DNA of 64,000 nt from Podospora bellae-mahoneyi (Eukaryota > Ascomycota > Sordariomycetes > Sordariales > Podosporaceae), in contig NC_085884.1 of assembly GCF_035222275.1 (NCBI RefSeq), positions 2,046,001-2,110,000 of the forward strand. Reading direction: 5' to 3'. The translations under genes were made by a program, and so were the position numbers. Shown here in pieces: positions 57,303 through 64,000 of this stretch. Under the pieces are notes generated by a model. The model saw only the letters and a program-made list of their open reading frames with translations. It was not told the origin of the DNA and did not search any database. Every line of letters begins with the position of its first letter. Within the stretch, counting starts at the first letter, position 1.

Positions 57303-59705
57303 GGCTGGAGCGAGGGATGCTAAGATGGGTAGTCTCCAAATTTCGATTCCAATTCCAGTTCTCCAACTCCAATTCCAACTACCAAGGGTCGAAGAAGCAA
57401 ACGAATGTGATGCCGCAGCTCAAAAAAAAAAAAAGAAAAAAAAAAAACCAATTGAAAATTGGAGAGAGGGAGATCTCGCACAGCTGCCCTGGGTCTCGCT
57501 CTGGTATACGAGAAAACCGAAAAAGAACGGGCTGCCAACGGTCAATGGATGGATCGTGGCGCAGATAGCGTGAGGGATGGGAGGAAGGTGGTGTAGGTGG
57601 GGGGTGGGGGAAAGTTAGGTATTAAAGATGCGCCTGTGGTCGTCAGACGGTGCACTGTGCCTGCCCCCTAAATGGAAGATGGTGTAGGTAGGACGGGAAG
57701 CGGCCGTCAAGTGGCACAACAACAGCTCTCGGAACGGTTCTGGTGTACGATCTTCCTTTTCGCAATCTGATCTGTGTCGCGCACGCAGCGAAGATATCGG
57801 CGGCAGTTGAGCTGACAGCTGCTGGGTAGGTATTAGGGAATAGTGTAGTGTGTAGTAGGTAAAGCTTGGAATGTGTCAATGACGTAGGGTAGGTCTGCAA
57901 TTGGTCGACGTCTGGGTGATTGGGCCAGCGATGCAACCAGACGACGGGACCGGATCCTGTCGACTGCTGTATCCGGAACAAGGCAGCTTTGCAACCACGA
58001 ATTTGGGTCGGCGAGAAGCGATAGGATGGGAGAGCAGGAGGACGGATAAGACGGGGGCAGGCGCTGTAAGAGCTGGTGAGAATCGGACAGCTCGTCCGAG
58101 ATCAACAACCCGGCAGGAAACCGCCAGGGGCAGCAAGGGGGCTGAAAGGATGGCCACAATCCATCTGATTGCGTGATGCCTTTTGACCTCAATATCTCTT
58201 GGCGAGAAGCTGGAAAGTGGAATTGATATGGGAAGTGGGTACTCTTGTTGACGACGCTTTCCACACTCCAAGACATCCAAGAGGATCCTGCCTCCACTCT
58301 TCTGAAAACCTCTTGGGTGCCATTCGAGATCGAAGCCAACCTGACAAGTTGGAAGAAGACCCATCGCAAAACAGGGAACGTCTCCCCACTCAAGATATCT
58401 CTCAACTCTGGCTCCCGTTGTCTGGCCGAAGCAGGGCCGCTGACAGGCCTGACAGCTCTTCGGTCAGTCGCCGAGACATGGTCCGGTAGGGAGAGGCAAC
58501 GAGGCTCAAAGCGGCGGCGTGTTATGTATAAGTGAGTAAGATCATAAGATGCAGTTCGATTGTTGTTGAGCGAGCATTGATCCACACATGAACATGGTGG
58601 AGAGCTTCCGACTTCAGCTCGCATTGCACTTCATGCAAGTACTTGGAGCTGTTTTTGTTGCTACCGCCAGTCTACTATGATCGGATACTTGTTCCGGTGC
58701 TTTGTTCCGTGGGCTGAGGGCTGCAAGGCACCGTCTTTGCTGCTCCGGTGATGCAACGGCGCACTAACCGGTTCCTCCATGAAACTTTTCTTTCTCTTCC
58801 ATACGTTCTCTCGCGACGAACCGACCCCTCGCTAAAAGAGTTAAAAGAAGTGTCAAAAAGCACACGACGGATATTTTCAGCCTGCCGTACCTGGGCCTAG
58901 CTGCCCATGGAACGTGGTTGGCTGTGGAGTCCCAACCGCCCCCTGATGCAAAAAGAGCCAAGACGCTGTCACCATATCGCAAACACTTATTATGATGTCG
59001 TAGCCCCAGACACCAGGTCGGCATCTTATGAATACCTTACATATAAGGAGCACAGGGCGACAAGGTCAGAGAATGGATAGGCTGATGGTGGCGGCTCACG
59101 GGGTTTTGGGACACCATGTTGTGCATCCAATTGCGACATCCTTCTAGTAGACTTCGTTGATGATCTATCTGGATGATTAAAATTCGACTTCCAGATGCAG
59201 AACAAAAGGCTTCTTTTGGCGGTGATGAGGTGCAGGTGCCTGGCAAGGCACGAGGGGGTAGCCAGTGGTAACCGAACAAATTGGCGGGCCATAGCACCCC
59301 TTGGACCGCCCTGTGCCGCAGACACAGGAGGGCCAGTGCTCAGCTAATCTACCGGTTTCCACAGGAATGTGAATTTGCTGCTCCAACCTCTTTGACAAGT
59401 ATCAACACTGCTATAGTATCTGTTCCCTTTCTTCACTCAGATATCTCTCGATCCCCAGGCCGTCTTGTTGCAGTCCTGCCCTTGTCGTTTCTGCCATCTT
59501 GTACCTCCTCGACAGCGCACCAGGCACACACAGGCGTTTCATCCAGAATCTTGCTTGGTTGTCCCTTCTTCCTGTTTAACGGCAGCGCTTAGGCGCCTTG
59601 CGGTCTTAGGGGACCCCATCCAGCCGAACCAGGCAGACCTCAAATCTCTGACCTTCCGCCAGTCCCACCCTCGACCACCAGATCTGTACCGAACTGCCTG
59701 CGTGC
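57303..59705. other. 2.4-kb divergent region, metalloprotease / Whi5-like gene
   Basis: Long upstream region shared by two diverging genes, with an A-rich run at 57423-57447. The minus strand is open for 263 codons from an ATG at 58624 to 57833, but composition is that of a pyrimidine-rich leader and nothing is recognised. I see no SCB or MCB element before the Whi5-like start. Confidence 0.5.
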
Positions 59706-60862
59706 ATGCAACCCGGCAACATGATGTCGTCGCCGTTGAAGATACATCCCGAGGAGGTTGCGGGCAAGGTGCTCAAGAGGGCTGAAATCAGCAAGGTATG
59801 TTCTAAGTACCCGGAAAGCGGCCTCCCTCCCTAGGTAGCTGACGGTGAGAAACTCAGATGGCCAGGAGACTGCAGAACCGCCTCGCTCTTGCCCAATTCA
59901 AAACGAAGCATGGGCTCGAAGACCTGACCCTCGATAAGATCGAGCCTAGGTTCGAGGACAGGATACGGCGCAACCGCTATCCCGACGGTGATATCTTGTC
60001 CGACTCCTCTTCAAGCGCGTCCGACCTCCCGTACCCCTCGAGAACATTGATGAGCTCCCCGCTCAAGGCGCCCATCTTTTCCGATGCTATCATGTCCAGC
60101 AATGGCAGCACCGGTCACCGAAAGCGCACATATGTCGCATCTTTTGATCACACCATGTCGAGTCCAAGCAAACGCTTTCGCCAGTCCCCCACCGCCCACA
60201 GATCCTTCAGCCACCCCCTGTGGAAAGACTCTGAACACCAGCTCACTCAGTCATCACCCATGAAACCGAAGCGACAGCAACACTTCACCACCTCGGCCGG
60301 TCCCGATCTGTCGTTTTATGCAGGCTCCAAACAAATCAGCGACGTTTACGTTTCTACAAACTATGCCGCCAATTCCGATGACGATGATGACCTCCCCATC
60401 CAATCCTTCCAGGCCAGAAACAGCATCCGCATATCACCACCCCGAACCCCACCAATGCGCAGCCGCAGCCTCATGAAGAAGCCCAGAGACAGGCAATCAG
60501 CAGCGGACAATGACAATGCGGTGAACAACAAGACGGGCCAGGAAGGTGCCGACCTCTTGTTGTACCTCGCCGCCTCGCCCTCCCCGGCTCAACCCCGAAC
60601 CAACAATCGGCTGATGGAACCCCCTTCCACTCCACCACCAAAGAAGAACAACTTGGCGCTTCCATCCTCGATGATGACCACCCCGGGCGGAGGCAACCCC
60701 TTCCCCGCCACACCCGGCATGAACGCCTTCAACTTTGAAGACTTTGTGCACATGACGCCGAGCCCGGCGCAAAAGCCGTGGAAGACTCCGCTCGGAATGG
60801 GCGGCAGGACGCCGGCGAGTGTGGCGAGGAGAAGGCTTACGTTTGATGATACGACTGCTTGA
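59706..60862 (+). CDS. Whi5/Nrm1-family G1/S transcriptional repressor
   Basis: Exons 59706-59795 and 59858-60862 (364 aa); the in-frame ATG at 59721 is an equally good start. Whi5 and Nrm1 bind SBF/MBF and repress G1/S transcription in the nucleus. The conserved GTB-type motif spans the splice junction: KVLKRAEISK joined to MARRLQNRLALAQFKTKHGL, then EDLTLDKIEPRFED (about residues 21-65). The rest is disordered and rich in Ser/Pro, with many SP/TP sites (SSPLK, SSPSK, TPP, TPSP) suitable for CDK phosphorylation. Basic patches include HRKRTY and SPSKRFR. A Pro-rich end closes with RTPASVARRRLTFDD, a repeat-like basic-then-acidic end. The second exon also begins with ATG, but starting there would cut the motif in half. 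Confidence 0.75.
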
Positions 60863-62071
60863 GACACATTTGGGCCTCTAATGCTGGTGTTTATGTCCTT
60901 TTTTTTCCTTGTTGGTTTTTTCTTGATACCCTACTTTGCATCGACAAATTTGACCTGAATTTTTATTTATAAACAAATCACCCTTGTTTATCACGGCCCC
61001 CCCTTCCCCCCCTTTTTTCTTTTGGCTTGTCGTTTTTGAGCAAAGCAATGGAGTTTAGGGAGTTGGGATGCCTTTGGGCTTTCTGTTTTGTTTTTATTTT
61101 TATTTTTATATCATGTCGTTACACTCTCAACCACCAAGAATAACAAACGCAAACAAATCTTGATCGGCAAAGTTTTTAATTATTACCCTTCGACCTCAAC
61201 GCACTTTTACACACAAGTTTCTGCTTTTCTTTTGCTGCGCTTTTTTTTTTTTCCATTTTTTTAGGGAAATGATGGGATGGATGTATGGATGGGACAGAGG
61301 ATTGATTCAAGGAGACTGGGAAAGAGAAATGATGGGGTTTTGGTGCATGAATGGCTGGTTGGCTTGGTTGGTTGGCTTGGTGAATGTTTTGTTGTATGTA
61401 GGGGAGTTGTAGCAGTGTGAATTTTGGGTTTGGAGCTAGGCTGGCTAGTGGTAGTGTGCACGTGTTGTCTGTGTGTATGTGCGTGAATGTTGTTTGTATG
61501 TACAAATGTGTGTGCTCACATAGGCGGGAATCGAATTGAACTTGAAAGAGCATCTCTGAGCTTGATTTGCACCATTTGCGATGAACCAGTGAACGAAGAA
61601 AAAAGACGCGTTCACAGGAGCGCTTTTTTTTTTCTTTCAGCTTCCTGCGCGTGTTTGACTCGCGTTTTCACACGGCATTTTCGCACCCATGAGACCCCTG
61701 CAGCGTGAACTTTCGTGACTTGGATGTGCAAGAGATGGGGTGGGTCGTGACGAGGGGTTAAAGTGCTTTTGGACCAATCATCTTACACCTTTGCACACAC
61801 TCTTCTTCCAGAGGTGCATAATGTTTGGAATGGACAGGAACAAGGACAGCCAGTGACAATCAACTACCATCCTATTTTTATATACCCCATAACTTTTGAT
61901 TCCCAGTCATGAACAGTAAAAAGCTCGAATCATAAGGGTATCCATTATCCTAGGAGGAGTAGGCTGTGTGGCACGCTATATCCCACCCACTTGACGATGA
62001 CACCAAACACCGGTTGGCTATGCACACCTGTCAACGATGCTGACCCAATGAACTTGGCATATTCCTGTAGC
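60863..62071. other. Convergent intergenic Whi5-like / GCD6
   Basis: 1.2 kb between convergent stops, T-rich and partly AT-rich (TTTTTATTTTTA near 61091-61110). It presumably holds two 3' UTRs. Only short, low-complexity open frames occur and no gene is supported. Confidence 0.55.
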
Positions 62072-64000
62072 TTAATCGCTGTCCTCATCATCCTCATCCT
62101 CATCACTATCCTCCTCATCCGCCTCCTCCAGCCAATCCACCAAAACCTTGCACCTCTCCTTGACAGTGGTCATCGTGTCACCCTCGGCAGCTCTCCTATC
62201 AGCCCACCAAGCGAGAATACCATCCTCCTCAAGCACATCCAAGGTGTAAAGCTGCTGAAGCAAAGCAGCAAGGAGTGTCCCAGCTCTACTAGGCTCAAGT
62301 CCCCTAACGCTCACCAGCCCCTTTTGCAGCGCAAGCGCAAACTCGGTTTGCTGCTTGACATCGTCACCACCAACACCGACATCCTTGATGAACTTGACGG
62401 CCCCGTTCTTGTCTTTGAGAACTCTCTCGGCAGCCTTGGCTGGTTCCAGACCACCATGCTCTGGGGTCAACATCTCGGCCGCACGCTTGGTAAACGCAAC
62501 GGCAATAGCGCGGCGCATGGAGCTGTCTGAAGCGTTGTTAGCCAACCTAAGACCCATGAACTCCAGCTTGGCCGAGTCAAAGTCTGCATTGTCATCCCCC
62601 CGAAGAGCATCCACCAAGCCATTGACTGCATCACCGTGGAAGGCATCAGGTTTGGAGGCATCGTCAGAGGTAAATGATGACAGGCGCTCCCTCTGCCCAT
62701 CACCAGCATGCAAGTATCCAGCATGCTCGTCATCCTCATCTGAGTCATAGTCGTCCTCTGACGCGAGCGTAGAGACGGATAATGTGGAGATGTTGAGGCC
62801 CTCAAGTGAGTAGATGAGGTTGTTTTGTAGCTGGGCTGGGTCTCCATCACCCTCATCATCAGAATCCGAATCTGAGTCGTCTGCCGTGACGCTGTAGACG
62901 GTACCCTTTCCACCCGGCCCCACAAGAGAAGCGTCGTTCTCAACGGGCTGACCGTTATCCGTCTTGGCGGAAATCCGCGCTGGTGGCTTTGTTGGCAGCC
63001 TGACATCTCTATCGATCTCCACATTATAGGAAATCAGGGACCCCTCTGGGATTTGCGCATTCGCCCCTATCTTGACACCGCCTGCCAATATCGAGTGCGT
63101 AATGACGGCACCATCCTCAATGGTGGAATCATCAAAGATGTAGCTGTCCTTGATCTTGACATTCTTGCCAACCTGACACCTCCTCCCAACAACGCTGCCC
63201 GAGATAACGCTCCCAGCCTTGATGGATGTGTCCTTCCCAATGGCCGACTGTAACACCTTGCTCCCTCTTTCTACCAATACGCCCGACTCGACGAAAGAGT
63301 TGTTCTTGACCTTCTGGTATGATTGGTCGTGCATGAGGTTGCTGTCTGGCGCAAAGGGGAGCACCCATCGCTCGAGAATATCCTTGCTGATGCAATCGTA
63401 CATCTGCAGGTTGCTGGCGCGGGCCGCATACCCGTCCTCGAAGATCTCAGTGTAGATCAACTTGCCGTTTAGTTCCCAATCCTTCAGCACACCATGCAAA
63501 AAGTTTTTCCTCGGCAGCTCATAATCGAAACTCTCAGACCACAAGGCCAAGACATCGGGTGTGCAAATATCGATACCGCAGTCGATAAGGTCGCTTCGTA
63601 ATTCGAAAGATCCGTGCTTGAATACTGAAGGGTCCAAAAGTAGTCGTCGGTCCTTCATTAATGGGTGGATCTCATCGTACTGCAAGCACCTGCCGTCTGT
63701 GTCATCGATAACAAAGACAGGCGTGATACCTCGAGCTTTGGCGGCTCTGTGAGGTTCCTCTCCAACGGAGCGCAAAACAACTGTCATGCAGGCATCGCGG
63801 TTCGCTTCCCTTCTCGCTCTGTGCTTGGCCAGGATGCCATCTAGCTGGATGTTGGCGACCAGGTCACCATGGACGAGAATGAAGTCGCCCGAGATCAAAC
63901 TACGCTTGTCCAGGTCGCGAAGAAAGTCGCCGACTGAGGTGGCGTCGGATACTCGGATGAACTCAAGGGAGGAGAAGGGGGAGATGGCGCTGTTGGGGCT
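62072..64000 (-). CDS. GCD6: Translation initiation factor eIF2B epsilon subunit (5' end beyond window)
   Basis: The catalytic subunit of the guanine nucleotide exchange factor that recharges eIF2 with GTP in the cytosol and is the target of the integrated stress response. 642 codons are present; the reading frame is open to base 64000, so the N-terminus is missing. The nucleotidyltransferase-like domain includes DFILVHGDLVANIQLDGILA and GIDICTPDVLALW. The left-handed beta-helix hexapeptides include VVGRRCQVGKNVKIKDSYIF and ILAGGVKIGANAQIPEGSLI. After acidic linkers comes the catalytic W2/HEAT domain, ending in the aromatic-acidic boxes EEDGILAWWADR and VLVDWLEEADEEDSDEDEDD. No intron is seen in this portion. 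Domain order and the W2 end separate epsilon from gamma. Confidence 0.94.
   Translation of the reverse strand, partial: SPNSAISPFSSLEFIRVSDATSVGDFLRDLDKRSLISGDFILVHGDLVANIQLDGILAKHRARREANRDACMTVVLRSVGEEPHRAAKARGITPVFVIDDTDGRCLQYDEIHPLMKDRRLLLDPSVFKHGSFELRSDLIDCGIDICTPDVLALWSESFDYELPRKNFLHGVLKDWELNGKLIYTEIFEDGYAARASNLQMYDCISKDILERWVLPFAPDSNLMHDQSYQKVKNNSFVESGVLVERGSKVLQSAIGKDTSIKAGSVISGSVVGRRCQVGKNVKIKDSYIFDDSTIEDGAVITHSILAGGVKIGANAQIPEGSLISYNVEIDRDVRLPTKPPARISAKTDNGQPVENDASLVGPGGKGTVYSVTADDSDSDSDDEGDGDPAQLQNNLIYSLEGLNISTLSVSTLASEDDYDSDEDDEHAGYLHAGDGQRERLSSFTSDDASKPDAFHGDAVNGLVDALRGDDNADFDSAKLEFMGLRLANNASDSSMRRAIAVAFTKRAAEMLTPEHGGLEPAKAAERVLKDKNGAVKFIKDVGVGGDDVKQQTEFALALQKGLVSVRGLEPSRAGTLLAALLQQLYTLDVLEEDGILAWWADRRAAEGDTMTTVKERCKVLVDWLEEADEEDSDEDEDDEDSD

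Overview
This is nuclear genomic DNA from a filamentous ascomycete, most likely a sordariomycete of the Sordariales type. The evidence is short introns (about 50-110 nt) with GTAAGT-like donors and CTAAC branch motifs, monocistronic genes on both strands, an AT-rich inverted-repeat element that looks RIP-mutated, a pyruvate decarboxylase resembling the Neurospora CFP filament protein, and genes absent from budding yeast such as augmin HAUS1. All assignments come from reading translated sequence by eye. No database search was run.

Layout. 1-5.7 kb: partial HEM4 (heme synthesis), divergent ERV1 (mitochondrial disulfide relay), a CFP-type pyruvate decarboxylase and TAN1 (tRNA ac4C). 6.0-7.0 kb: a degenerate DNA transposon with long terminal inverted repeats, followed by a 2-kb gene-free stretch with a G-quadruplex candidate. 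9.1-18.2 kb: an APH-fold protein that has lost its catalytic aspartates, ECD/SGT1, SMC6 and COQ9. 18.2-23.0 kb: a 4.7-kb gene desert. 23.0-31.3 kb: a GBP2/HRB1-like three-RRM gene with ten coding exons, including 4-nt and 8-nt exons and a GC-AG intron, then SRP14 and NOM1/SGD1. 32.2-36.7 kb: dihydrolipoamide dehydrogenase and a cytochrome b5-fused delta-8 sphingolipid desaturase. 38.8-46.2 kb: a tiny SMP-like protein, VAC14 and an uncertain low-complexity ORF. 46.3-53.2 kb: augmin HAUS1 divergent from apsB/Mto1, then RSA3. 54.8-64 kb: a metalloprotease with a jacalin-like tail, a Whi5/Nrm1-type transcriptional repressor and partial eIF2B-epsilon.

How genes relate. Most are unrelated housekeeping genes. 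The clearest functional pairing is HAUS1 with apsB: both recruit gamma-tubulin complexes, and they share one 621-bp divergent promoter. Several other pairs (HEM4/ERV1, ECD/SMC6, SRP14/NOM1) also share divergent promoters of about 375-515 bp. The most unusual gene architecture is the GBP2-like locus, whose micro-exons and long first introns suggest splicing-based regulation. No CRISPR array, rRNA gene or convincing tRNA was found, and no capsid- or envelope-bearing element was seen.
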